Assembly (NCBI RefSeq): GCF_900465055.1
Contig: NZ_LS483250.1
Span: forward strand, 4,092,001-4,156,000
Direction: 5' to 3'
Source of the DNA: Moritella yayanosii
GTDB lineage: Bacteria > Pseudomonadota > Gammaproteobacteria > Enterobacterales > Moritellaceae
DNA length: 64,000 nt
The notes under the pieces are model-generated. The model saw nothing but the letters and a program-made list of their open reading frames with translations, was not told where the DNA came from and did no database searches. The position numbers and the translations under genes were made by a program. Shown one piece after another: positions 28,126 through 37,373 of the stretch. Within the stretch, counting starts at the first letter, position 1, and every line of letters begins with the position of its first letter.

Positions 28126-28953
28126 GTGGCCATATATGTAAACACCAATATAGCATCTTTAAATTCACAACGTAATTTGACGACGGCTACTAATGCGTTA
28201 CAAACATCATTTGAGCGCTTATCTTCTGGTAAACGTATCAACTCAGCGGCAGATGATGCTGCCGGGTTACAGATTGCTTCGCGCTTAGAAGCACAGGTTA
28301 ACGGCCTCAATCAGGCAGCTCGAAATGCTAATGATGGTATTTCTCTAGCGCAAACGGCAGAAGGGGCATTAGATGAAAGTACGAACTTGTTGCAACGTAT
28401 GCGAGTGCTGTCGATTCAGTCGGCGAATGGTTCGAATTCAGTTGCTGACCGCAAAGCTTTAGATACAGAGTTTAAAGAATTGCAGATAGAGATTAATCGT
28501 ATCTCTGATGATACTACATTCGGTGGCATGAGTTTACTTGATTCGACCTTTGATCAAAATTTCCAGATTGGTGCCGATGCCAATCAAATCATTAATGTAA
28601 AAATATCTTTGGATATGGACGCCGCGGGGCTGGGGATTGGTTCTGCAACGAATAATTTGTTAACGATGGCTCAGGCTCAAATCGCGATTGTTAACATCGA
28701 TAGTGCCATCGCGGCAATAACCAATGTCCGTGCAGATTTGGGTGCTAAACAAAACCGTTTTTCATCCACGATCCGAAATTTAACTAATATTTCTGAGAAC
28801 GTATCGGCGTCTAAATCACGTATAATGGATGCTGATTTTGCCGCAGAATCAGCAAAACTTGCGCAGAATCAAGTAGCGCAACAAGCTGCAAGTACGATGC
28901 TTAGCCAAGCGAATCAACAATCTCAAGTTGCAATGTCGCTATTACAAGGTTAA
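28126..28953 (+). CDS. fliC: Flagellin, tandem paralog 2 (sigma54-type promoter)
   Basis: A 275-residue flagellin starting with a GTG at 28126, about 8 bases after AAGGA. Its ends closely match paralog 1 ([34 protein letters not shown]-type C-terminus), with differences mainly at residues 150-190. The perfect sigma54 promoter recalls Vibrio cholerae flaA, the one flagellin there that is sigma54/FlrC-dependent and essential for the filament. By analogy this may be the core subunit; that is inference. Confidence 0.95.
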   Translation: MAIYVNTNIASLNSQRNLTTATNALQTSFERLSSGKRINSAADDAAGLQIASRLEAQVNGLNQAARNANDGISLAQTAEGALDESTNLLQRMRVLSIQSANGSNSVADRKALDTEFKELQIEINRISDDTTFGGMSLLDSTFDQNFQIGADANQIINVKISLDMDAAGLGIGSATNNLLTMAQAQIAIVNIDSAIAAITNVRADLGAKQNRFSSTIRNLTNISENVSASKSRIMDADFAAESAKLAQNQVAQQAASTMLSQANQQSQVAMSLLQG

Positions 28954-29365
28954 TCACTGCAAGGTTAATCGCATGTTTATTTTGGTTTGAAAGGGCCAAA
29001 ATAGAATCTCGCCTTTCTTAGCTTCTTCTTGTTTATGCTTACCTTTTTGAACCTTGTTTATTGATTGTTTCGTATTAACGTAGCTTACCTTTGATTTAAC
29101 ACTTCTTCTTTCAGCGTATTTTATATGCTTATCAATAATATAGTCAACTCGATTTAGAATCAATGTTAATTGTAACACCTTGAAAGTTAATGTTTTTATT
29201 TTTATTTTTATGTTATTTTGAAAATAAACAGAGAAAAATCAAAATAACTCTAAAGAATGTATTTTTGGTGTCGATAACTTTTATGACAAACAAATAACTA
29301 ATTAAGAGCAAGGGCTGTATTCCAATCAACAGCAGTCCTTCACAGGATTTCTTTAGGAGACGAAT
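28954..29365 (+). promoter_or_regulatory. Leader of flagellin 3 with sigma28 promoter
   Basis: This 412-base gap has no supported gene. A stem ATTTTGG / CCAAAAT at about 28979-29001 may end flagellin 2. TAAA (29251-29254), 15 bases, then GTCGATAA (29270-29277) is a near-consensus FliA promoter, about 88 bases before the ATG. TAGGAGA precedes the start. Confidence 0.85.
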
Positions 29366-30181
29366 ATGGCTGTTTATGTAAATACTAATGTTTCATCTTT
29401 AAATGCACAGCGTCAATTGAGTAATGCATCCAATGAGATAGGTAAATCGTTCGAACGTTTATCTTCGGGTAAGCGTATCAACAGTGCGGCAGATGATGCT
29501 GCGGGTTTGCAGATCGGCGCGCGTTTAGAATCTCAGGTTAATGGTCTAAACCAGGCTTCACGAAATGCTAATGACGGTATTTCTTTAGCTCAAACCGCAG
29601 AGGGTGCGTTAGACGAAACAACGAACATGCTGCAACGTATGCGAGTACTGTCAATTCAATCTGCCAATGGTTCGAATAGCGCAGCGGATCGTGATGCATT
29701 GCAACTCGAATTTGGTGAATTAAAAGAAGAAATCAACCGTATTGCCAAAGATACAACGTTTGGTGGTGAGAATTTACTGGACGGTACTTATGATGCAGAT
29801 ATTCAAGTCGGTGCCGATGCCAATCAAACCATCAAATTAAGCATTACATCCAGTATGGGTACTGGTGGTTTAGGTGTGACAGGTGATAACATCAGTACTG
29901 CTGCTGGCGCTCAGACCGCAATTGAGAATCTGGATTCAGCGATTGCTTCCGTCACTAATACTCGTGCAGATCTCGGTGCGAAACAAAACCGTTTTTCATC
30001 GACCATTCGTAATTTAACCAATATCTCACAAAATGTATCGGCATCGAAATCTCGTATCGTAGATACTGATTTTGCTGCAGAATCGGCAAATCTAGCGCGT
30101 GTTCAAGTACAGCAGCAGGCGGCAAGTTCAATGTTGAGTCAAGCGAACCAAACCTCACAAATAGCACTTTCTCTACTTTAA
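29366..30181 (+). CDS. fliC: Flagellin, tandem paralog 3 (sigma28-type promoter)
   Basis: A 271-residue flagellin. The ends are [20 protein letters not shown] and a C-terminal [20 protein letters not shown]. It is more diverged from paralogs 1 and 2 than they are from each other, with the main changes at residues 8-25, 110-125 and 145-175. Its TAAA-N15-GTCGATAA promoter places it in the FliA late class. It may be an accessory subunit at a different position along the filament. Confidence 0.95.
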   Translation: MAVYVNTNVSSLNAQRQLSNASNEIGKSFERLSSGKRINSAADDAAGLQIGARLESQVNGLNQASRNANDGISLAQTAEGALDETTNMLQRMRVLSIQSANGSNSAADRDALQLEFGELKEEINRIAKDTTFGGENLLDGTYDADIQVGADANQTIKLSITSSMGTGGLGVTGDNISTAAGAQTAIENLDSAIASVTNTRADLGAKQNRFSSTIRNLTNISQNVSASKSRIVDTDFAAESANLARVQVQQQAASSMLSQANQTSQIALSLL

Positions 30182-30199
30182 TTGAGTAAATAAGTTATT

Positions 30200-30224
30200 G
30201 CCCCGCTCATAGTGGGGCTTTTTT
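30200..30224 (+). terminator. Terminator after flagellin 3
   Basis: GCCCC (30200-30204) pairs with GGGGC (30214-30218), extended by GCT/AGT, then a T run. It is immediately followed by the ribosome-binding site of flaG, so flaG needs read-through or a promoter further upstream. Confidence 0.85.
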
Positions 30225-30240
30225 GTCTTCGGAGGTGATG

Positions 30241-30660
30241 ATGTCCACAATTAATACGGCAGATAATAAGATCACGAATTTATATGTTGCTCCTGTTGAC
30301 ACAACCAATGACCCTTCGTTGTCTGCTATAATCGAACCTGAATCCGAGTTAAAGTCACCGATTAAAACGACTGAAACAGATAAAAAACCTTCCAATTCCC
30401 CTTGCGATGAAGAGTTGGAACAAAATTTGCTTGAAGCAACGGGAATACTGCAAACACATTTTGATGTGAATAATAAGAAGTTAGACTTTAGTGTGCATGG
30501 TGACTCTGGCCGGGTGATAGTGAAAATTATCGATCCCGATAGTGGCGAAATACTTAAAGAACTACCTTCTGAAGTGGTCCTGAAAATGGCTGATAACATT
30601 AAACAGTTTCAGGAGGATATATTCAGTAGCAGTGGTCTGTTATTGGATGAAATGGTTTGA
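30241..30660 (+). CDS. flaG: Flagellar protein FlaG
   Basis: A 139-residue FlaG. The N-terminal half is polar and variable; the C-terminal half has the conserved LDFSVHGDSGRVIVKIIDPD segment followed by GEILKELPSEVVLKMADNIK. FlaG influences filament length or attachment in polar flagellates; its exact role is unsettled. Start: GGAGG at 30231 is 5 bases before the second of two adjacent ATGs (30238 and 30241). fliD follows after 62 bases. Confidence 0.88.
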   Translation: MSTINTADNKITNLYVAPVDTTNDPSLSAIIEPESELKSPIKTTETDKKPSNSPCDEELEQNLLEATGILQTHFDVNNKKLDFSVHGDSGRVIVKIIDPDSGEILKELPSEVVLKMADNIKQFQEDIFSSSGLLLDEMV

Positions 30661-30722
30661 TAATGGATCAGCGGTAATGATTTTCCTCTGGTATCAATAA
30701 TTGGTAAAACGTAAGGATATAT

Positions 30723-32120
30723 ATGGCTGGTATGACTATGGCGGGCATGGGTTCTGGAATGGACCTTGAGTCGATCATTAAAACATTTGTAACAGCTGAA
30801 AAAGCGCCGAAAGAAGCGCGTTTAAATAATAAAGAAATCAGCATTACAACTGAATTATCTGGGGTCGGAACTTTACGTGCGGCCTTGGCTGATTTTCAAA
30901 GTATTACCAATAAATTAGGTAATACTGATACCTTTTATCAAAGTAAAACTAATATTCACTATCAGGGTCGCTCAGTTGACTCTAGTGCTGTCCGCCAGGC
31001 CGGTGAAAGTAATGCAATATTGCCGATCTCCATTGAAACTAAAGGCGTGGTACCGAAAGGCTCGTTTGATGTTAAGGTGACTAAGTTGGCACAGGGCGCT
31101 CGTTTAGAATCTGATTTCATGCCAGACCGTATGGTGAAACTGGGTCAGGGGATCATGTATTTTGATGCCGGTAAGGACAGTTTTGAAGTTAATGTCAATG
31201 TGACTGATACGTTACAAGATATTCAGAAAAAAATTAATGAAGCCCCCAATAACTATGGGATCGGCGCCAACATTATTAATTCTGATCTTGGTGCGAAAAT
31301 GGTTTACACCTCAGATAAAACTGGTGTGGCGAATGATTTAACGGTATTTACCTCTGATTCAAGCTTAGCGATGATCTCCTCGAAGATGGTTGGAAAGGCG
31401 GCTAGCGATGCCATTATTGCAATCGACGGCAATATTATTACCCAAGATAGTAACACTTTTACCCACGCGGTTTCAGGGGTCACGATCACTGCCAATAGTT
31501 TGACTGAAAATAATGACGTGGTCAATTTTTCCACGGCCACTGACCATGCTGCGGTAAGCGATCTGGTGCATGAATTTATCGATGGTTATAATCGTTTAAT
31601 TAGTACTATCAATACTCTGACGGATCCAGAAACGGGCTCCCTTAAATTTGATTCAACAGCCCGCAGTGTTAAGCAACAGATGCAGTCGATTACTGGCGGT
31701 GTTGTAAATGGGGCGAGTAGTAAGCTAAATACATTATATGCGGCTGGTATTTCCTTAGAAGAGGGCGGGGTCCTGGCGATCAATCCGTTTGGTAGCAATG
31801 GTAGTAAATCTGGCGTTCAACGTTTAGATGACGCTGTTAATAATGCGCTGGATGATCTTGGCAAACTGTTTTCCGGTAAGAACGGGGTCGCGGCACAAAT
31901 TAATGCGGTACTTGATAACAGTTTAAATAATAAAGGCACGATCACTCAGCGCCAGTCACTGCTCAATACTAATTTACGTAGTCTTGAGGACGAGCGCGAT
32001 AAATTAGATCGCTACATATCCTCTTATGAAAATACATTACGGAAAAAATATACAGCGATGGATAATACCGTGTCGCGCTATAATGCTACCGGTGACTATA
32101 TTCGTAATGTCTTGGGATAG
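30723..32120 (+). CDS. fliD: Filament cap protein FliD (HAP2)
   Basis: A 465-residue filament cap. The N-terminal region has the MGSGMDLESIIKTFVTAEKA motif used by FliD (about residue 10-30), a beta-rich middle with FliD repeats (SFDVKVTKLAQGARLES; ANDLTVF), and a C-terminal coiled-coil (TNLRSLEDERDKLDRYISSY). Five copies cap the filament tip and fold incoming flagellin. FliS and the FliT-like protein that follow are probably its partner chaperones. Confidence 0.94.
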   Translation: MAGMTMAGMGSGMDLESIIKTFVTAEKAPKEARLNNKEISITTELSGVGTLRAALADFQSITNKLGNTDTFYQSKTNIHYQGRSVDSSAVRQAGESNAILPISIETKGVVPKGSFDVKVTKLAQGARLESDFMPDRMVKLGQGIMYFDAGKDSFEVNVNVTDTLQDIQKKINEAPNNYGIGANIINSDLGAKMVYTSDKTGVANDLTVFTSDSSLAMISSKMVGKAASDAIIAIDGNIITQDSNTFTHAVSGVTITANSLTENNDVVNFSTATDHAAVSDLVHEFIDGYNRLISTINTLTDPETGSLKFDSTARSVKQQMQSITGGVVNGASSKLNTLYAAGISLEEGGVLAINPFGSNGSKSGVQRLDDAVNNALDDLGKLFSGKNGVAAQINAVLDNSLNNKGTITQRQSLLNTNLRSLEDERDKLDRYISSYENTLRKKYTAMDNTVSRYNATGDYIRNVLG

Positions 32121-32210
32121 TCGATAATATAACGAATAATCCCTGACGGGTGAAAACGCAGTTATTCGGGTATGTACACCATTCAATATAAATAATAATT
32201 AGGTAAAAAT

Positions 32211-32633
32211 ATGAGAGCGAATATCAGACGTTATCAGCAAGTTAGTCGTGAAAGTGGCATTGCTTCTGCGGATAATCATCAAGTGATCTTTATGTTGTTA
32301 CAGGGGCTGCTTGATTCTGTTGCTGTAGCTAAAGGTTGTATCCTACGTAATGATATCGAAGGTAAAGCCAAAGCGATTAATAAATCTATTAATATTACCT
32401 CGGGGTTGATTGACGGTATTAATCATAAAGTGTATCCGGAAATTGGTGAGAATTTTGATGCCTTGTACCGCTATATTCAATTACGGTTGAATGATGCCAC
32501 GTTAGAACGTGCTGTAGAGCCGTTGGATGAGATCACGACATTGGTTACACCAATTAAAGATGCTTGGTTAAATATTCCACAAGCGGAAAAAATGAAAGTT
32601 GCAGCAATGCGTGAACAAACCCGTGGTGCTTAA
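32211..32633 (+). CDS. fliS: Flagellin export chaperone FliS
   Basis: A 140-residue all-helical protein. The N-terminal RANIRRYQQVSRESGIASAD and HQVIFMLLQGLLDSVAVAKG are characteristic of FliS. It binds the C-terminal D0 of flagellin and prevents premature polymerisation. The next gene begins 2 bases after the stop, so the two are co-translated. No T-rich terminator lies between fliD and fliS. Confidence 0.93.
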   Translation: MRANIRRYQQVSRESGIASADNHQVIFMLLQGLLDSVAVAKGCILRNDIEGKAKAINKSINITSGLIDGINHKVYPEIGENFDALYRYIQLRLNDATLERAVEPLDEITTLVTPIKDAWLNIPQAEKMKVAAMREQTRGA

Positions 32634-32635
32634 TC

Positions 32636-32950
32636 ATGATTGACTTGAAAGCGGCATTAATGGTGGACATTACTGCGTTATCTGAGCAGGCGAAAGTAGC
32701 GTTGCTTACTGGAGACTTTGATAACTGTGATATGTTATTACAGCAGCGTCAGCAATGTATTGAGCAACTGGTTAATTTAACGTCGCCTCTGGCGGCGGAC
32801 ACCGCCGCGTATTTGACGCAGATTATCACTGATGATGCGGCTGAAATAAACAAACTAACGACTGCGAAATTGGAGCTTGAATCACAACAGATGACTACCA
32901 AGCGCCATGCCAGATCAATTGATCGTTATCTTGCTATTAAACAATTTTAG
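32636..32950 (+). CDS. Small helical FliT-like protein
   Basis: A 104-residue helical protein, 2 bases after fliS and 9 before the maf-type gene. It has a predicted coiled-coil (LLQQRQQCIEQLVNL; TKLELESQQMTTKRHARSID). FliT is a short helical FliD chaperone usually placed next to fliS; size, fold and position fit. Sequence conservation in FliT is too low for me to be certain, and in Vibrio-type clusters this position is often labelled simply hypothetical. Confidence 0.65.
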   Translation: MIDLKAALMVDITALSEQAKVALLTGDFDNCDMLLQQRQQCIEQLVNLTSPLAADTAAYLTQIITDDAAEINKLTTAKLELESQQMTTKRHARSIDRYLAIKQF

Positions 32951-32959
32951 GTTGTTCTT

Positions 32960-35074
32960 ATGGAAAATTTAAGTCACAATATTAATTCTCAGATTGCCGC
33001 TTTAGAAGGTTTACAACAACAGCATCAGAAGAACTTAAGCCTTGCTCAGGAAATCGATGCTATCTATCAAAATGCACAGCTACCTATCGTTGATCCAACG
33101 GCACTCTATGCTGCCAATATGGCTGCTTTTAAGCTGTATATTCCCGATATCCATGCGTCATTTGTCGATTATCAACCAGCCAAATTTGAATTGGCTCAAC
33201 GCCATGGTGAATTACATTTGGTGGACGTTGAGGACAATATTGTATTGGGTGAGAATTATTATCGTGACGGCTTGATTGATTTTGAAAAATACCGTTTTAA
33301 TCCACAATTAACTCGCGTCGATTTTTCGGATGAAATTGATAATCCAATTAATTTTGTGCATGTTAAATATATCAATCAGTTAACTAATTTAGTGAGTCAG
33401 GTTAACCAACAACATAAGCAAGAACTGATATTACCAGAAGCCGTTAATATGATGGTTTGCTTTGGGTTAGGTTTGGGTTATTACTTACCGCTGATGTTAA
33501 GTAAACACCAAGTTAAACGTCTATATATTTATGAACCTGAGCATGATTTTTTCTATGCGAGTTTGTTTACACTCGATTGGGCTGAAATATTACAGCAATT
33601 AGATGCTAATAATAGTAGCTTGCATTTATGTTTAGGCGCGAACGAAGATGATTTTTTTGCTGATATATCGAGTGAGCTTATTGCTAAAGGGCGTTATGAT
33701 TCGACCTTCAGTTTCTGTTATAAGCATTATGCGACTGAGCAGATGGATAAAGCCTTAGAGAAATTTAATAATCAAGCTTATCAGGTTGCTTTTGGTTTTG
33801 GTTTTTTTGATGATTCATTATTGGCTTTGGCGCATCAATATCATAATTTGAATAAACATGTGCCACTGTTAGGCAAGGCCGAACCACTACCTGAATGCGC
33901 CACATTACCGGTCTTTATCCTGGCTAATGGCCCCTCTCTTGATGAGCATATTGATTACATTATTGCGAACCGTGATAAAGTGCTCCTTGTCAGTTGTGGT
34001 ACCACCATACGCGCTTTGCATCAGTATGGAATTAAACCTGATTTTCATTTAGAGATGGAGCGCACCCGGACCACACACAGCGTGTTGCAGTCAGTGGGGG
34101 ATGAGGCTTATCTTAGGTCTATCCCGTTATTAACGTTAAATACCATATCCCCGGATGTATTGGACCTATTTGATCGCCAGCTGATGGCGTTAAAAATGGT
34201 GGAGCCATCCACTGAAATCATTATGAATCCAGCATTGGGTTGCGATAATGATAACTTAACCCAGCTGATGTATTGCAACCCCACCGTCGCTAATTTAGCC
34301 TTGTCTTTTTTCACTCAGATGGGGTTCAAAAATATTTATTTATTTGGCGTTGATCTTGGTTTTAGCGGTGATGCTCACCACAGTAAAAAAAGTATCTATT
34401 ACGATCAATCAGGTCAAGATAAGCAATTGTTTAATAAAAAGGCGTTGGCAAATTTAGTCGCACCGGGTAATCATGTTGACCAAGTTGAAACAACCATGAT
34501 CTTTCAGATGTCGGCAGTTGGCCTGACGGCGTTATTACGCTTAAACCCCGAGGTTAATTGCTATAATCTTGGTCAGGGCATTCGAATTGATAATACTATT
34601 CCAACGTATCAAGCGGATATATGTTTACCTGACAGTACGCTAGATAAAGCGTTGTTTGTGGAGCAGATGCTGACGCATTACGCTGTTGATACTCGGGTGT
34701 TGGCGCAGCAATACAGTCATATATTACATCAGAATCTATTTTCTGAATTTGTCGACGAGATGCTGGCATTATTACAGCCGTCTGTCGCAGATAGATATGC
34801 GGCGTTAGAACAGTTACAACAACAATTTATTTTATTGCACAGTAAGTATGAAACGAAAGATGCCTTTTTAGCCGATATGTTGCGGGGGACCTTGCAACAT
34901 TGTCATGCCTCAATAATTAAGTTGTTATTGTTACCGGCTAGTGCAGAGCAGGGATTAGTCTATTATCAGCAAGGCATAGCTATTTTTGTTAACTACCTTC
35001 AAGAGACCAAAGTTAAGTATAATAAAGAGCTGTTTGAGGCCGATAAAACCGATATGTCGGCAACCTGGCAATAA
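32960..35074 (+). CDS. Maf-type motility accessory factor (DUF115), probable flagellin glycosyltransferase
   Basis: A 704-residue protein with the MAF/DUF115 core in its middle. The core includes VFILANGPSLDEHIDYI near residue 315, DKVLLVSCGTTIRALHQYGI and KPDFHLEMERT near 355, and NIYLFGVDLGFSGDAHHSKK near 460. No signal peptide or membrane segment is seen. Maf proteins in Campylobacter, Aeromonas and Shewanella are needed to attach nonulosonic acids to flagellin before export. Here it follows fliS and the FliT-like gene with a 9-base gap. No nonulosonic-acid synthesis genes are in this window, so the donor sugar is unknown. Confidence 0.85.
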   Translation: MENLSHNINSQIAALEGLQQQHQKNLSLAQEIDAIYQNAQLPIVDPTALYAANMAAFKLYIPDIHASFVDYQPAKFELAQRHGELHLVDVEDNIVLGENYYRDGLIDFEKYRFNPQLTRVDFSDEIDNPINFVHVKYINQLTNLVSQVNQQHKQELILPEAVNMMVCFGLGLGYYLPLMLSKHQVKRLYIYEPEHDFFYASLFTLDWAEILQQLDANNSSLHLCLGANEDDFFADISSELIAKGRYDSTFSFCYKHYATEQMDKALEKFNNQAYQVAFGFGFFDDSLLALAHQYHNLNKHVPLLGKAEPLPECATLPVFILANGPSLDEHIDYIIANRDKVLLVSCGTTIRALHQYGIKPDFHLEMERTRTTHSVLQSVGDEAYLRSIPLLTLNTISPDVLDLFDRQLMALKMVEPSTEIIMNPALGCDNDNLTQLMYCNPTVANLALSFFTQMGFKNIYLFGVDLGFSGDAHHSKKSIYYDQSGQDKQLFNKKALANLVAPGNHVDQVETTMIFQMSAVGLTALLRLNPEVNCYNLGQGIRIDNTIPTYQADICLPDSTLDKALFVEQMLTHYAVDTRVLAQQYSHILHQNLFSEFVDEMLALLQPSVADRYAALEQLQQQFILLHSKYETKDAFLADMLRGTLQHCHASIIKLLLLPASAEQGLVYYQQGIAIFVNYLQETKVKYNKELFEADKTDMSATWQ

Positions 35075-35184
35075 AGACAAGCCCATTAAGTTGTTTGGAT
35101 TATGCTCATTGAGAGGTGTGATGGTGGAATATTATCTTTCCTCAGCTATTTTATACTTACGGACAGAGTGAATAAGGACTGTTA

Positions 35185-36468
35185 ATGCGAATTGAATTTA
35201 TCAGTACGGGTGATGAGGTACTATCAGGGCAAATTGTCGATACCAATGCGGCATGGATATCACAACACTTTTTCCATCAAGGTCGTCAATTCACCCGGCG
35301 CCATACGGTGGCGGATGATTTAGACTCGCTTATCGACATCATTACTGAAACCAGCCATCGTGCTGACGTAGTGATCATGAATGGTGGGTTAGGACCAACA
35401 TCGGATGATTTAAGTGCTGAAGCAGCGGCGAAAGCGATGGGGGTGCCATTAAGCCTATCGCAAAAATGGTATGATCATTTAGTTACTAAATATGCCAAAT
35501 CTAATCGTACTTTGTCTGTGAGTGATGAAAAACAAGCTTGGTTGCCACAAGGTAGCGAAGTTGTTGATAACCCGGTAGGCACTGCCTGTGGGTTTAGTTT
35601 CCAATTTAATCGCGCGCGTTTTTACTTTACCCCTGGGGTACCAAGTGAATTTAAACACATGGTTACCGAGCAAATACTACCCGATATTCAACAACGTTTT
35701 ACGCCAGTAACAATACCTACTTTAATCAAGATTAAAACCTTTGGTATCTCGGAATCTGTGTTGAATGAACAGCTCTGCGCGTTAAATTTACCTGATACTA
35801 TCACCTTAGGTTTTCGCGTTGATTTTCCGACAGTGGAGGTCAAGTTATTATCGACACATGTCGCCGATTTACAGAAAGCGAGGTTACAAGTACTTGCTGA
35901 GTTAGGTGAGTTTATACTATTTGAAGGCGATGGTTCCTTTGCTCAGTATTTACAACACTTAATGTTAGAAAAAGGCCATACCTTATCCCTTGCGGAATCT
36001 TGCACAGGTGGCTTGATTGCCAGCGAATTGATCGCGGTTGCTGGGAGTTCCGGTTACCTTGATTCTAGTCACGTGACGTACAGTAATGAATCTAAATGTC
36101 GTTTAGTCAGTGTGAATAAAGCGACGATAGACAAGTATGGTGCAGTATCGATAGCAGTTGCTGCCGAGATGGCACAAGGTGCAATGCGGAATGCAGGCGT
36201 TGACTTTGGTATTGCAGTGTCAGGTATTGCCGGTCCGGGGGGCGGGAGTGATGATAAGCCTGTTGGGACTGTGGCATTTGCATTAGCGAGTCATACACAT
36301 ACGGTTAGCCAGTTGTTATTTATTCCGCGTCGGGATCGTCAAGGGATCAGAACTGTTGCGTTATATGTTGCATTAGATATGTTGAGAAGGGAGTTACTGG
36401 GTTTAGATTTGGCTGCGGAATTTGGCTCATTAGAGCGCCGTGCCTATTGTGATACTGTGAACAGCTAG
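35185..36468 (+). CDS. CinA-type protein with NMN amidohydrolase domain
   Basis: A 427-residue protein with two domains. The N-terminal MoaB/CinA domain (about 1-165) has FISTGDEVLSGQIVDTNAAW and NGGLGPTSDDLSAEA near 70. The C-terminal CinA domain (about 262-415) has LAESCTGGLIASELIAVAGS and VSGIAGPGGGSDDKPVGTVA near 345. The C-terminal domain is a nicotinamide-nucleotide deamidase in E. coli PncC, giving a role in NAD recycling. AAGGA lies about 8 bases before the ATG. It follows the flagellar block without an evident functional link. Confidence 0.88.
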   Translation: MRIEFISTGDEVLSGQIVDTNAAWISQHFFHQGRQFTRRHTVADDLDSLIDIITETSHRADVVIMNGGLGPTSDDLSAEAAAKAMGVPLSLSQKWYDHLVTKYAKSNRTLSVSDEKQAWLPQGSEVVDNPVGTACGFSFQFNRARFYFTPGVPSEFKHMVTEQILPDIQQRFTPVTIPTLIKIKTFGISESVLNEQLCALNLPDTITLGFRVDFPTVEVKLLSTHVADLQKARLQVLAELGEFILFEGDGSFAQYLQHLMLEKGHTLSLAESCTGGLIASELIAVAGSSGYLDSSHVTYSNESKCRLVSVNKATIDKYGAVSIAVAAEMAQGAMRNAGVDFGIAVSGIAGPGGGSDDKPVGTVAFALASHTHTVSQLLFIPRRDRQGIRTVALYVALDMLRRELLGLDLAAEFGSLERRAYCDTVNS

Positions 36469-36544
36469 TTTGTATCATAGCTTGACCATTATGTGATTAG
36501 AATATGTGATTTTTTAGATTATCAAGTCGTCACAGCGTGGTTTG

Positions 36545-37318
36545 TTACCATTTCTGTTTTGGTTGAAACAGCAGGTCTAATTCATTTTTTTCGTTTTCTT
36601 TTTCTTGGCGATCTTTTAAGTCATCTGATGAAGCTTGGGTAAGTTGCTCATTCACCTCATTAAGTAAAGAGACTAGATTTTGTTGTTTGGTGATGAGGGA
36701 TTCGTTTTTATCATTAATATTATTTAATGTATCAATGCCTTTACGTAGCAATTGTTTACAAGAGCCAAATTGACGCGTTGCACGCGCTTCGTAAGCGCGT
36801 TTCAATAAATTATCAATGTTGACGTTCAGTTGCATCAGTTCAAGTTTACGATCTTCAATCACAAAGGTTTGGGTATTTACTTTACTTTTGGCATGCTCTA
36901 CACGTAACACAGCCCGAATTTTTTTGATTTGTTGCAGTAATACAATCGCCTCTCGATCGGAGTTCGGAGAACGGAACATGTTATCTTCTATCTGTGCCGG
37001 CATTTCTTTTAATTGTGCCATTTGGGATTTTACGTTGGTTAAGCGCTGACGTACTTGCGGCAGGCTTGGATCCAGTTGTAATATAGCGGTGAGAGAGTCA
37101 CGCATGCGACTGTGTAAGACTAGCGTGAGTACTTTACTGTAAGGTAATGATGTTGCATTTATTAGTAATTCTTCAGCATCTTCAATGATTTTCCTATGCT
37201 TTATGATTATCAGACGCTTTTCTGTTTCAGCTTTACGCTTGTACTGTAAGATGATGTTATAACCGATCATCAAAAACAGTAGAACAGCAATCGCGATAAT
37301 CATAAGAGTGAGCTTCAT
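36545..37318 (-). CDS. Membrane-anchored coiled-coil protein of unknown function
   Basis: A 257-residue protein I do not recognise. A single membrane segment (about residues 3-23, LMIIAIAVLLFLMIGYNII) is followed by about 230 residues of charged helix with heptad-like regions, including RLTNVKSQMAQLKEM, RAVLRVEHAKSK and a Glu/Lys/Asp-rich C-terminus (EKENEKNELD). The topology predicts a cytoplasmic coiled-coil tail. It lies 55 bases downstream of a histidine-kinase-like gene on the same strand, which suggests one operon. Any signalling link is inference; a structural or polarity role is equally possible. Confidence 0.6.
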   Translation of the reverse strand: MKLTLMIIAIAVLLFLMIGYNIILQYKRKAETEKRLIIIKHRKIIEDAEELLINATSLPYSKVLTLVLHSRMRDSLTAILQLDPSLPQVRQRLTNVKSQMAQLKEMPAQIEDNMFRSPNSDREAIVLLQQIKKIRAVLRVEHAKSKVNTQTFVIEDRKLELMQLNVNIDNLLKRAYEARATRQFGSCKQLLRKGIDTLNNINDKNESLITKQQNLVSLLNEVNEQLTQASSDDLKDRQEKENEKNELDLLFQPKQKW

Positions 37319-37373
37319 TGTATAATAAACCTAATTTTGCTGCGGTATTAAGATATTACTATAAATACCTTAC

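Noticed and set aside
28954-29178. Minus-strand frame of 74 codons between flagellins 2 and 3
   Set aside because: GTG start with a weak ribosome-binding site, Lys-rich low-complexity content, lies in a promoter region and shows no recognisable fold.
32120-32127. GTCGATAA before fliS as a sigma28 -10
   Set aside because: No TAAA lies 15 bases upstream, and it overlaps the fliD stop, so chance occurrence is likely.
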